Shown here one piece after another: positions 24,603-32,650 of a stretch of 64,000 nucleotides of DNA. Below the pieces are notes generated by a model that worked only from the letters and a program-made list of their open reading frames with translations, was not told where the DNA came from and did not search any database. Both the position numbers and the translations under genes were made by a program. Origin of the DNA: Comamonadaceae bacterium. GTDB lineage: Bacteria > Pseudomonadota > Gammaproteobacteria > Burkholderiales > Burkholderiaceae_C. Position 1 is the stretch's first letter; each line of letters starts with the position of its first letter. The stretch spans positions 293,480-357,479 of the forward strand of contig JAIXSQ010000013.1 of the NCBI GenBank assembly GCA_027484575.1. The letters are read 5' to 3'.

Positions 24603-26123
24603 ATGAGAAAGCTCCTCGCCTCCCTGGCGCTCGGCCTGGGCCTGCTGGTCGGCGGCACCGCCGCCGTCGCCCAGGCGCCTGCCGCGCCCGCCGCTGCCAC
24701 CGCACCCGCGGCCAGCGAAGCCGCAGCACCGGCGCCTGCCGCTGCGGCCGCTCCCGCCGCGGCAGCTGCCGCGGCCGCCCCCGCCGCTGCCGAAGCGGCT
24801 CCCGCCGCCCCGGTGCCCAACAAGGGTGACACCGCCTGGATCACGGTGGCCACCGCCCTCGTGATCTTCATGACCCTGCCCGGCCTGGCGCTGTTCTACG
24901 GCGGCCTGGTGCGCAGCAAGAACATGCTGTCGGTGCTGATGCAGGTGTTCGTCGTCAGCTCGCTGATCTACGTGCTGTGGGGCCTGTACGGCTACAGCCT
25001 GGCCTTCACCGGCGGCAGCCCCTTCATCGGCGGCTTCTCCAAGGTGTTCCTGGCCGGCATCACGCCCGACTCGATCGCCGCGACCTTCAGCAAGGGCGTC
25101 GTCATCCCCGAGCTGAGCTTCGTCGCCTTCCAGGCCACCTTCGCCGCCATCACCTGCGCGCTGATCGTGGGCTCGTTCGCCGAGCGCATCAAGTTCTCGG
25201 CCGTGCTGCTGTTCGTGGTGATCTGGTTCACCTTCAGCTACCTGCCGATCGCGCACATGGTCTGGTACTGGGACGGCCCGGACGCCATCACCGACGAGAA
25301 GACGCTGGAGACCGTCACCGCCGCTGCCGGCTGGCTGTGGGCCAAGGGCGCGCTGGACTTCGCCGGCGGCACCGTGGTGCACATCAACGCGGGCATCGCC
25401 GGCCTGGTCGGCGCCTACGTGATCGGCAAGCGCCTGGGCTACGGCAAGGAAGCGCTGGCGCCGCACAGCCTGACGCTGACCATGGTCGGTGCCGCCATGC
25501 TGTGGGTGGGCTGGTTCGGCTTCAACGCCGGCTCCAACCTGGAAGCCACCGGCGTCGCCGCCCTGGCCTTCGTCAACACCCTGCTGGCCACCGCCGCCGC
25601 CACGCTCTCGTGGATTGCCGGCGAGGCGATGTCCAAGGGCAAGGCCTCCATGCTGGGCGCCGCCTCCGGTGCCGTCGCCGGCCTGGTGGCGATCACCCCG
25701 GCCTGCGGCTTCGTCGGCCCGATGGGCGCCATCGTGATGGGCCTGGTCGCCGGCCTGGTCTGCCTGTGGGGCGTCAACGGCCTCAAGCGCATGCTCGGCG
25801 CCGACGACTCGCTGGACGTGTTCGGCGTCCACGGCGTGGGTGGCATCCTGGGCGCGCTGCTGACCGGCGTGTTCGCCTCGCCCTCGCTGGGCGGCACCGG
25901 CATCTACGACTACGTGGCCAACAAGGTGAACCCCGACTACTCGATCGGTGGCCAGGTCTGGATCCAGTTCCAGGGCGTGATCACCACCGTCATCTGGTCG
26001 GCCGTCGTCTCGTTCATCGCCTACAAGATCGTCGACCTGGTGATCGGCCTGCGCGTGACCGAAGAGGAAGAGCGCGAAGGCCTGGACATCGCCTCGCACG
26101 GCGAGACCGCCTACAACCGTTGA
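24603..26123 (+). CDS. amtB: Ammonium transporter AmtB
   Basis: A 506-residue trimeric ammonia/ammonium channel of the inner membrane. A cleavable-type signal (MRKLLASLALGLGLLVGGTAAVAQA) is followed by an unusually long Ala/Pro linker (about residues 24-75). Then come eleven spans with the family motifs GLALFYGGLVRSKNMLS, the pore histidines in GGTVVHINAGIAGLVGA and VFGVHGVGGILGALLTG, and a cytoplasmic tail VTEEEEREGLDIASHGETAYN that docks GlnK. It is the last gene of the nitrogen operon and is followed by a strong terminator. Confidence 0.96.
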   Translation: MRKLLASLALGLGLLVGGTAAVAQAPAAPAAATAPAASEAAAPAPAAAAAPAAAAAAAAPAAAEAAPAAPVPNKGDTAWITVATALVIFMTLPGLALFYGGLVRSKNMLSVLMQVFVVSSLIYVLWGLYGYSLAFTGGSPFIGGFSKVFLAGITPDSIAATFSKGVVIPELSFVAFQATFAAITCALIVGSFAERIKFSAVLLFVVIWFTFSYLPIAHMVWYWDGPDAITDEKTLETVTAAAGWLWAKGALDFAGGTVVHINAGIAGLVGAYVIGKRLGYGKEALAPHSLTLTMVGAAMLWVGWFGFNAGSNLEATGVAALAFVNTLLATAAATLSWIAGEAMSKGKASMLGAASGAVAGLVAITPACGFVGPMGAIVMGLVAGLVCLWGVNGLKRMLGADDSLDVFGVHGVGGILGALLTGVFASPSLGGTGIYDYVANKVNPDYSIGGQVWIQFQGVITTVIWSAVVSFIAYKIVDLVIGLRVTEEEEREGLDIASHGETAYNR

Positions 26124-26193
26124 TCCCCGGCGCCGGCTGCGGCAGCGGCCGGCCCGTGTGACTGTTTCATCGCAAGAGTCTCCTTTGGATGTT

Positions 26194-26222
26194 GGGCCCG
26201 CTTCGGCGGGCCCCTTTTTTTT
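26194..26222 (+). terminator. Rho-independent terminator of torF-glnK-amtB
   Basis: GGGCCCGC-TTCG-GCGGGCCC (26194-26213) is an 8-bp GC stem with a stable TTCG tetraloop, followed by a run of eight T (26215-26222). Confidence 0.95.
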
Positions 26223-26330
26223 GGGGCCGCCATCGTGTCGCTGCCGCGTGGCTGGCCGGACCGGAACCCATGGCGGGCCCCGCTGATGCGGAGGCGGGTC
26301 GTGCCGGGCGCGCATCCTGGGGACGGGCGC

Positions 26331-26990
26331 TTACTCCAGCACGTTGAACACCAGCGTCGCGCCCTCGGGTGTGCGCGTGGCGCGCACGTCGTCGGCGCCG
26401 GCCAGCGCCTCGAGCTCGGGCCAGCGCAGCAGGCGGTAGGGCGGGTCCACCCCGTCGAACGTGCCGTCGCCGGGCACCACCTGCAGCGTCAGGGTGGCGG
26501 TGTAGGCGTCGGCCTGCGCCCGGATCACGATGTCGGCCGGCGCCCGCGCCTCGTCGCTCAGGACCAGCAGCGCCGCCGGCAGCAGCATGCGCAGCGCCGA
26601 GCGCCCGACCGGCTGGGCGATGCCCTCGACCTCGGGCCGCAGCGTGTAGCCGCGAAAGCCGAAATTGCTGCGCAGCAGCTCCATGGCATCGGCCACGCCT
26701 GCCTGCAGCGGCTGCGTGGCGGCCGCATCGGGTGCGAGCCAGCCCACCAGGTCGAGGCTGGCCTGCACCGCCACCTTGGCGTACGCGTTGATCTTGCCCA
26801 CACCGTCGCTCACCTGCGCCAGGTCGGGGGCCGGTGCGCGCAGGCGCCGCGCGAGCACCTCGCTGACCATGCCGATCGGTTGCAGGTGCATCACCAGCTG
26901 GTGCCGCATGGCCGCGGACAGGCGTCGCAGCACCGCGTAACGCGCGGCTTCGACGCGCAGCAGGGTGGTCTCGGGCGAGGGAGCGTTCAT
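26331..26990 (-). CDS. Histidine-kinase-like (DHp-type) protein lacking catalytic boxes
   Basis: A 219-residue soluble protein, MNAPSPETTLLRVEAARYAVLRRLSAAMRHQLVMHLQPIGMVSEVL. The helix with RHQLVMHLQPIGM resembles the H-box helix of a dimerisation/phosphotransfer domain. The second half (about residues 95-219) looks like a degenerate GHKL fold (AGVADAMELLRSNFGFRGYTLRPEVEG...LRMLLPAALLVLSDEA...ATLVFNVLE), without recognisable N, G1 or G2 ATP-binding motifs. That architecture recalls ChpT-like phosphotransferases. No annotated name is offered. It stands alone, convergent with the nitrogen operon. Confidence 0.7.
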   Translation of the reverse strand: MNAPSPETTLLRVEAARYAVLRRLSAAMRHQLVMHLQPIGMVSEVLARRLRAPAPDLAQVSDGVGKINAYAKVAVQASLDLVGWLAPDAAATQPLQAGVADAMELLRSNFGFRGYTLRPEVEGIAQPVGRSALRMLLPAALLVLSDEARAPADIVIRAQADAYTATLTLQVVPGDGTFDGVDPPYRLLRWPELEALAGADDVRATRTPEGATLVFNVLE

Positions 26991-27051
26991 GTGGTGCGCA
27001 TGCTAGCCGCCGGCCCCCGTCTTGTGGACTCATCGGCAAGGTCGCGGCACC

Positions 27052-27864
27052 TCATGCCGCCACCGTCTCCTGCGGCGCCGGCTCGCGTGGCAGCGCGATC
27101 ACGCGCAACGACGGTTCGCCCGGCCGGGTGCGCTGCAGCAGCGGACGGGCCACGTTGTAGACCGGCACGCCGTTGAGGGTGCGGCCCTCGGGCGTGCCGC
27201 GGTGCGCGTGGCCGTGGAAGACGGCGTCGACGGGGTAGCGCAGGATCGGCTCCTCCAGCCGGCTGCTGCCCAGGAAGGCGAAGATCTCCGGCGGCTCGCC
27301 CTGCACCGTGGCGGCCACCGGCGCGTAGTGCAGCAGCGCGATGCGCCGGGGGGTGCGCAGCTTGGCCAGCGCGGCTTCGAGCTTCATCGCCTCGTCGCGC
27401 GCCTCCTGCACGAAGCGCTTGATCCCGGCCTCGCCCCAGGCACCCAGCGAGCCGCGGCCGAAGCCGCCCGCGAAGCCCTTGGTGCCGGCGATGCCCACGC
27501 CCTCGATCACGCAGGAGCCGCCATCGAGCACCCGCACCCCGGCGTCTTCCAGGATGCCCGTCACCACCTCGGGCGTGCCGGCCTCGTGGTCGTGGTTGCC
27601 CAGCACGGCGACCACCGGCACGGACGCTGCGGCGAGTTCGTCCGCGAGCACGTGGGCTTCCTCCGCCGTGCCGTAGTCGGTCAGGTCGCCGCACAGCAGC
27701 AGCGCATCGGCCAGCTCGCCGGCCTGCGCGAACAGGCCGCGCAGCGTGCCGGCCGAGGCGCGGGTGACGTGGATGTCGCCGACCGCGGCAAAGCGCACCA
27801 CCGCGCCGGGCGCGGGCTCGATGGCGCTCGCCTCGACGGCGCGCAGGGGGGCATCGGTTCGCAT
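27052..27864 (-). CDS. Metallophosphoesterase, Icc-like
   Basis: A 270-residue phosphoesterase with the motifs AAVGDIHVT, LLCGDLTDYG, AVLGNHDHEAG, ALLHYAP and FHGHAHRGTPEG, giving a complete two-metal site. It resembles cyclic-nucleotide phosphodiesterase or repair-type calcineurin-like proteins; the substrate is unknown. The ATG at 27864 (MRTDAPLRAVEAS) is preferred over an upstream frame of low-complexity sequence. It is divergent from the nucleotidyltransferase-like gene. Confidence 0.85.
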   Translation of the reverse strand: MRTDAPLRAVEASAIEPAPGAVVRFAAVGDIHVTRASAGTLRGLFAQAGELADALLLCGDLTDYGTAEEAHVLADELAAASVPVVAVLGNHDHEAGTPEVVTGILEDAGVRVLDGGSCVIEGVGIAGTKGFAGGFGRGSLGAWGEAGIKRFVQEARDEAMKLEAALAKLRTPRRIALLHYAPVAATVQGEPPEIFAFLGSSRLEEPILRYPVDAVFHGHAHRGTPEGRTLNGVPVYNVARPLLQRTRPGEPSLRVIALPREPAPQETVAA

Positions 27865-27992
27865 GCGGCATCCTGCGCCGCCGGACGGCCGCCCGTGCGG
27901 TCGTTCGGGCGGGCCTGCCTGTAGGCCGCGGCCGACCGCCGATGGCGCGGCTTGGCGCTGGCTCCCGTGGCCGGCCGGGGTCACGCTGCGCC

Positions 27993-28883
27993 ATGACTGC
28001 CGTGCCCTTGGCCCCGTCCCTCGAGGAGGAGGTCGCGCCCGCGACCGCCGAGTTCTACCGGCGCGCCCTGCGCACGCTGAACGGGGCCGGCATCCCGTTC
28101 CTGGTGGGGGGCGCGTTCTCGCACGCCTGCCACACGGGCATCCGCCGCTCGACCAAGGACCTGGACCTGTTCATCCGGCGGGCCGACTGGGACCGCATCG
28201 CCGGACTGATGGCGCGGCAGGGCTGGCGCACCGAGCTGGCCTACCCGCACTGGCTGGGCAAGGTGCATGCCGGCGAGGACTTCATCGACCTGATCTTCAA
28301 CTCGGGCAACGGGCTCACGCCGGTGGACGAGGCCTGGTTCACCGGCAATGGCAGCGCGCAGGTGCTGGGCGAGCCGGTGCGGGTGGCCAACATCGAGGAC
28401 GCGATCCTGTCCAAGGCCTTCATCATGGAGCGCGAGCGCTACGACGGCGCCGACATCGCGCACCTGCTGCAGGCGCAGGCCGAGCGGCTCGACTGGCCCG
28501 GGCTGCTGGCGCGCTTCGGGCCGCACTGGCGCGTGCTGCTCGCGCACCTGGTGCTGTTCGGCTACGTCTACCCGGGCGAGCGGCACCGCGTGCCGTCCTG
28601 GGTGCTGGCCGAGCTGCTGCAGCGGGCCGCCGCCGAGAACGCGGCGCCCGCACCCACCGACCCGCACGTGTGCGCGGGCACCCTGCTGTCGCGGCAGCAG
28701 TACCTGTTCGACGTGCAGCAGCTGGGCTACGTGGACGGCCGGCTGACCACGGCCAGCACGATGACGCCCGAGGACGTGCGGCGCTGGACCGCCGCGATCG
28801 AGGCGCCGACGCCCGATGCCCTGCCGGCGCCGCCACAATCGGCCGATGGCCCCGACCTGGACCCCCTTGCCGCTGGCGCCTGA
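27993..28883 (+). CDS. Nucleotidyltransferase-fold protein
   Basis: A 296-residue protein with the minimal nucleotidyltransferase core: GIPFLVGGAFSHACHTGIRRSTKDLDLFI, where GG and DLD supply the binding loop and two of the metal aspartates; EDFIDLIFNSG may give the third. This is the arrangement of AbiEii/MNT-like and predicted aminoglycoside-type transferases. No antitoxin partner is next to it, so a toxin role is not supported. Its last 38 bp overlap the start of the lactonase gene in another frame. Confidence 0.7.
   Translation: MTAVPLAPSLEEEVAPATAEFYRRALRTLNGAGIPFLVGGAFSHACHTGIRRSTKDLDLFIRRADWDRIAGLMARQGWRTELAYPHWLGKVHAGEDFIDLIFNSGNGLTPVDEAWFTGNGSAQVLGEPVRVANIEDAILSKAFIMERERYDGADIAHLLQAQAERLDWPGLLARFGPHWRVLLAHLVLFGYVYPGERHRVPSWVLAELLQRAAAENAAPAPTDPHVCAGTLLSRQQYLFDVQQLGYVDGRLTTASTMTPEDVRRWTAAIEAPTPDALPAPPQSADGPDLDPLAAGA
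28834..28839 (+). promoter_or_regulatory. -10-like CACAAT before the SMP-30 gene
   Basis: CACAAT ends 6 bases before the ATG at 28846, inside the 3' end of the preceding gene. It fits the leaderless pattern seen repeatedly in this window. Confidence 0.35.
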
Positions 28884-29730
28884 CCAGCTTGGCGAATCGC
28901 CGTTCTGGCACCCGGCCGAGGAACGGCTGTACTGGGTCGACATCCCCGGCCGCTGCGTGCGCCGCTGGGATCCGGCCAGCGGCGAGGCCCAGCGCTGGGA
29001 CCTGCCGCAGGAGCCCGGCTGCATCGCGCCGGCGCAGGCGGGCGGGCTGGTGCTCGCCCTGCGCGACGGCATCTGGCGCGCACGCCACTGGGGCGGCGCG
29101 CTGGAGCTGCTGGCCTCCTGTCCCTACGACCCCGCGACCACCCGCTTCAACGACGGCAAGGCGGACCCGCGCGGGCGCTTCTGGGCCGGCACGCTGTTCC
29201 AGCCCAAGACCGCGCCGGAAGCCCGGCTGTACTGCCTGGACGCCGGCACCGGCGACCCCGCGGGCCCCCGCCTGCAGGCCATGGCCGGCGGCGCCACCAC
29301 GGGCAACGGCCTGGCCTGGTCGCCCGACGCGCGCACGCTGTACTGGGCCGACACGCAGGACCACGTGGTGCGCGCCTGGGCCTGGGACGCCGAGGCCAAC
29401 GCCCTGGGCGGGATGCGCGAGCTGCACCGCTTCGCGCCCAAGCCCACGGGCTGGCAGCCCGGGCAGCCGGGCTACGGGGGGCGCCCTGACGGCGCCGCGG
29501 TCGATGCCGAAGGCGCCTACTGGTGCGCGCTGTACGAGGGCGGCCGGCTGCTGCGGCTGTCGCCGCAAGGCCAGGTCCTGGCCGAGCTGCCGACACCGAT
29601 GGCCAGCCCCACGATGCCCTGCTTCGGCGGCGCCGACGGCCGCACGCTGTACGTCACCGGCGCCGGCTGCGCGCCGGCCAGCACGCGGGTGCCGGTGCCC
29701 GGCCTGCCCGTCAATTTCTTCATCGGCTGA
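28846..29730 (+). CDS. SMP-30/gluconolactonase-family lactonase
   Basis: A 294-residue six-bladed beta-propeller with the family hallmarks LGESPFWHPAEERLYWVDIPG (metal glutamate), TTRFNDGKADPRGRFWAGTL, TTGNGLAWSPDARTLYWADT and GRPDGAAVDAEGAYWCALYEGG. It hydrolyses sugar lactones such as gluconolactone in a calcium- or zinc-dependent way. The start overlaps the upstream gene by 38 bp. The next gene, glcE, follows after 63 bp with its own -10 box, so functional linkage to glycolate oxidation is uncertain. Confidence 0.9.
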   Translation: MAPTWTPLPLAPDQLGESPFWHPAEERLYWVDIPGRCVRRWDPASGEAQRWDLPQEPGCIAPAQAGGLVLALRDGIWRARHWGGALELLASCPYDPATTRFNDGKADPRGRFWAGTLFQPKTAPEARLYCLDAGTGDPAGPRLQAMAGGATTGNGLAWSPDARTLYWADTQDHVVRAWAWDAEANALGGMRELHRFAPKPTGWQPGQPGYGGRPDGAAVDAEGAYWCALYEGGRLLRLSPQGQVLAELPTPMASPTMPCFGGADGRTLYVTGAGCAPASTRVPVPGLPVNFFIG

Positions 29731-29779
29731 GGCCGAAAACTTCAGTCCGCGCGCCGCGGGACCCCGCAGCCGCCGCGCT

Positions 29780-29785
29780 TACCAT
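29780..29785 (+). promoter_or_regulatory. -10 box TACCAT of glcE, leaderless arrangement
   Basis: TACCAT ends 8 bases before the glcE ATG, the same spacing as before metH1 and pyrF. Confidence 0.45.
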
Positions 29786-29793
29786 CGGCGCCC

Positions 29794-30891
29794 ATGGACG
29801 CTCCCCTCACGCGCGTGGTCGCGCGCATCCGCGATGCCGCGGCCGCCGGCACGCCCCTGCGCATCCGCGGTGGCGGCAGCAAGGATTTCCTGGCCGAGCG
29901 GCTGGCCGGCGAGGTGCTCGACACGCGCGAGCTGGCCGGCATCCGCAGCCACGAGCCCAGCGAGCTGGTCGTCACGGTGGGCGCCGGCACGCCGCTGGCC
30001 GAACTCGAGGCCGTGCTGGCGCGCGCCGGCCAGTGCCTGCCCTTCGAGCCGCCCCACCTGGGCGGCGCGCCCACGGTGGGCGGCATGGTGGCCGCCGGCC
30101 TGTCGGGCCCGGCCCGCGCCAGCGTGGGCGCGGTGCGCGACTACGTGCTGGGCGCCACGGTGGTCAACGGCCGCGGCGAGCTGCTCAGCTTCGGCGGCCA
30201 GGTGATGAAGAACGTGGCCGGCTACGACGTCTCGCGGCTGCTGGCCGGCTCCTGGGGCACGCTGGGCCTGCTGGCCGAGGTGAGCCTGAAGGTGCTGCCG
30301 GTCGCGGTGGCCGAGGCCACGCTGCGTTTCGAGCTGCCGCAGGACGAGGCGCTGCGGCGCCTGAACGCCTGGGGTGGCCAGCCGCTGCCGCTGAACGCCA
30401 GCTGCTGGGTGCAGGAGCAGGGCCGCGGTTTGTTGTACCTGCGCCTGCGCGGCGCGCAGGCGGCGGTCGCCGCGGCGTGCGGCAGCCTGGGCGGCGAACG
30501 GCTCGACACCGCCGCGGTCGCGCCCGACTGGGCCGCCTGCCGCGACCACGCGCTGCCCTGGTTCACCGAGCGCCGGGGCCGCGACCTGTGGCGCCTCTCG
30601 GTGCCGCAGACCGCACCCGTGCTCGACCTGCCCGAGGCCCCGCTGGTCGAGTGGCACGGCGGCCAGCGCTGGGTGGCCGCTGCCCCGGCCGACGGTGCCC
30701 GCGTGCGGGCCGCCGCCGCGGCCGTGGGCGGGCATGCCACGCTGTTCCGCCTGGGCTACCCGGCGGCGGCGCCTGCGCTGCCGCGCTTCCACCCCGTGAC
30801 GCCGGCGCTGGACCGCATCCAGCGCGCGCTCAAGGCCCAGTTCGATCCGGCCGGCATCTTCAATCCCGGCCGCCTGTTCCCCGAGGCCTGA
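29794..30891 (+). CDS. glcE: Glycolate oxidase, FAD-binding subunit GlcE
   Basis: A 365-residue FAD-linked oxidase subunit. The PCMH-type FAD domain shows PLRIRGGGSKDFL, ELVVTVGAGTPLAELEAVLARAGQCLPFEPPHLGGAPTVGGMVAAGLSGPAR and VMKNVAGYDVSRLLAGSWGTLGLL. GlcE works with GlcD and GlcF to oxidise glycolate to glyoxylate at the membrane. glcF follows after one base, as in the usual glcDEF order, but glcD is not upstream here. Confidence 0.93.
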   Translation: MDAPLTRVVARIRDAAAAGTPLRIRGGGSKDFLAERLAGEVLDTRELAGIRSHEPSELVVTVGAGTPLAELEAVLARAGQCLPFEPPHLGGAPTVGGMVAAGLSGPARASVGAVRDYVLGATVVNGRGELLSFGGQVMKNVAGYDVSRLLAGSWGTLGLLAEVSLKVLPVAVAEATLRFELPQDEALRRLNAWGGQPLPLNASCWVQEQGRGLLYLRLRGAQAAVAAACGSLGGERLDTAAVAPDWAACRDHALPWFTERRGRDLWRLSVPQTAPVLDLPEAPLVEWHGGQRWVAAAPADGARVRAAAAAVGGHATLFRLGYPAAAPALPRFHPVTPALDRIQRALKAQFDPAGIFNPGRLFPEA

Positions 30892-30892
30892 C

Positions 30893-32122
30893 GTGCAGAC
30901 CCAGCTCTCCCCCGAATTCGCCGGCACCGCCGATGGCCAGGAGGCCGAGGCCATCCTGCGCAAGTGCGTGCACTGCGGCTTCTGCACCGCCACCTGCCCC
31001 ACCTACCAGGTGCTGGGCGACGAGCTGGACGGCCCGCGCGGCCGCATCTACCTGATCAAGCAGGTGCTCGAAGGCCAGGAGCCCACGCGCAGCACGCAGC
31101 TGCACCTGGACCGCTGCCTGACCTGCCGCAATTGCGAGAGCACCTGCCCCAGCGGCGTGCAGTACGGCCACCTGGTGGACATCGGCCGGCGCATCGTCGA
31201 GCGCAAGGTGCCGCGCCGCGCGGGCGAGAAGGCCGTGCGCTGGGCGCTCAAGGAAGGCCTGCCCTCGCCGCTGTTCGGTCCCGCGATGAAGCTGGGCCAG
31301 GCCGTGCGCGGCCTGCTGCCCGGCGTGCTGAAGGCCAAGGTGCCCGCACCGCGCCCGGCCGGCGACTGGCCCACCCGCACGCATGCGCGCAAGGTGCTGG
31401 TGCTGGCCGGCTGCGTGCAGCCGTCGATGGCACCCAACATCGACGCGGCCACCGCGCGCGTGCTCGACGCCGCCGGCATCCAGGCCGTCGTGGCGCCGCA
31501 GGCCGGCTGCTGCGGCGCCGTCAAGTTCCACCTGAACGACCAGGACGGCGGCCTGGCGCAGATGCGCCGCAACGTGGACGCCTGGTGGCCCTACGTGGAG
31601 CGCGGCGAGGTCGAGGCGCTGGTGATGAACGCCTCGGGCTGCGGCGTGACCGTGCGCGAGTACGGCCACCACCTGCAGCACGATCCCGCGTATGCCGAGA
31701 AGGCCGCGCGCATCAGCGCGTTGACGCGCGACCTGTCGGAGCTGCTGCCCGACCTGGTGGGCGCGCTGCGAAGCCGCGTGCGCGCGCCGCAGGGCGTGCT
31801 GGGCTACCACCCGCCCTGCACGCTGCAGCACGGCCAGCAGCTGCGCGGCGGCGTCGAGACCCACCTGCGCGCGCTGGGTTTCGACGTGCGCGTGTCGGCC
31901 AACGAAGCGCACCTGTGCTGCGGCTCGGCGGGCACCTACTCGGTGCTGCAGCCGGACATCGCGCAGCAACTGCGCGACCGCAAGCTGGGCCACCTCGGCG
32001 CGCTGGAGCCGGTGGCCGTGCTGTCCGCCAACATCGGCTGCATCACCCACCTGCAGTCGGGCACCGGCACGCCGGTGCGCCACTGGGTCGAGGTGCTGGA
32101 CGAGGCGCTGCTGCCGGCCTGA
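30893..32122 (+). CDS. glcF: Glycolate oxidase, iron-sulfur subunit GlcF
   Basis: A 409-residue electron-transfer subunit with two 4Fe-4S ferredoxin motifs (CVHCGFCTATCPTY and CLTCRNCESTCPSG) and two CCG domains (AGCCGAVKFHL, LCCGSAGTYSVLQPD). It passes electrons from the GlcD/GlcE flavins to the quinone pool. The GTG start lies one base after the glcE stop, so the two are tightly coupled. Full length for the family. Confidence 0.95.
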   Translation: MQTQLSPEFAGTADGQEAEAILRKCVHCGFCTATCPTYQVLGDELDGPRGRIYLIKQVLEGQEPTRSTQLHLDRCLTCRNCESTCPSGVQYGHLVDIGRRIVERKVPRRAGEKAVRWALKEGLPSPLFGPAMKLGQAVRGLLPGVLKAKVPAPRPAGDWPTRTHARKVLVLAGCVQPSMAPNIDAATARVLDAAGIQAVVAPQAGCCGAVKFHLNDQDGGLAQMRRNVDAWWPYVERGEVEALVMNASGCGVTVREYGHHLQHDPAYAEKAARISALTRDLSELLPDLVGALRSRVRAPQGVLGYHPPCTLQHGQQLRGGVETHLRALGFDVRVSANEAHLCCGSAGTYSVLQPDIAQQLRDRKLGHLGALEPVAVLSANIGCITHLQSGTGTPVRHWVEVLDEALLPA

Positions 32123-32145
32123 GCGGCCGCAGGGCGCGGCGGCCC

Positions 32146-32631
32146 TCAGGCCGCCAGCGCCGCCTCGATGTCCTTGGCCAGGCCGGCCGGCGACTCCTGC
32201 GGCGCGTAGCGCCGGATCACCTGGCCGTCCTTGCCCACGAGGAACTTGGTGAAGTTCCACTTGATGGCCTTGCTGCCCAGCAGCCCCGGCGCCTCGGCGG
32301 TGAGCCACTGCCACAGGGGATGGGCGCCCGCGCCGTTGACGTCCACCTTGGCCATCATCGGGAAGTCGACGCCGTAGTTGCGCTGGCAGAAGCCGGCGAT
32401 CTCGTCGTTGCTGCCCGGGTCTTGGCCGCCGAACTGGTTGCAGGGAAAACCGACGACCACCAGGCCGCGGTCCTTGTACTGCTGGTGCAGCGCCTGCAGG
32501 CCGGCGAACTGGGGCGTGAAGCCGCAGGCACTGGCGGTGTTGACGACCAGCACGGCTTGGCCGGCCAGGTCGCGGAAGGCGACGGGACGGCCGTCGATGC
32601 CGGTGGCTTCGAAATCGTGCAGGGTGGGCAT
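32146..32631 (-). CDS. Glutathione peroxidase family protein
   Basis: A 161-residue thioredoxin-fold peroxidase that reduces hydroperoxides. The peroxidatic cysteine is in VVNTASACGFTPQ, followed by the glutamine/tryptophan tetrad motifs FPCNQFGGQDPG and KWNFTKFLVGKDG. A Cys replaces selenocysteine, as is normal in proteobacteria; BtuE/thioredoxin-dependent activity is an equal possibility. It converges on glcF with 23 bp between the stop codons. Confidence 0.93.
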   Translation of the reverse strand: MPTLHDFEATGIDGRPVAFRDLAGQAVLVVNTASACGFTPQFAGLQALHQQYKDRGLVVVGFPCNQFGGQDPGSNDEIAGFCQRNYGVDFPMMAKVDVNGAGAHPLWQWLTAEAPGLLGSKAIKWNFTKFLVGKDGQVIRRYAPQESPAGLAKDIEAALAA

Positions 32632-32650
32632 GGGCGGGCTCCCGGGTCGT

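Noticed and set aside
27993..28883. Toxin of a toxin-antitoxin pair (AbiEii-like)
   Set aside because: The nucleotidyltransferase core is there, but no AbiEi-like or other antitoxin gene is adjacent; the neighbours are a phosphoesterase and a lactonase.
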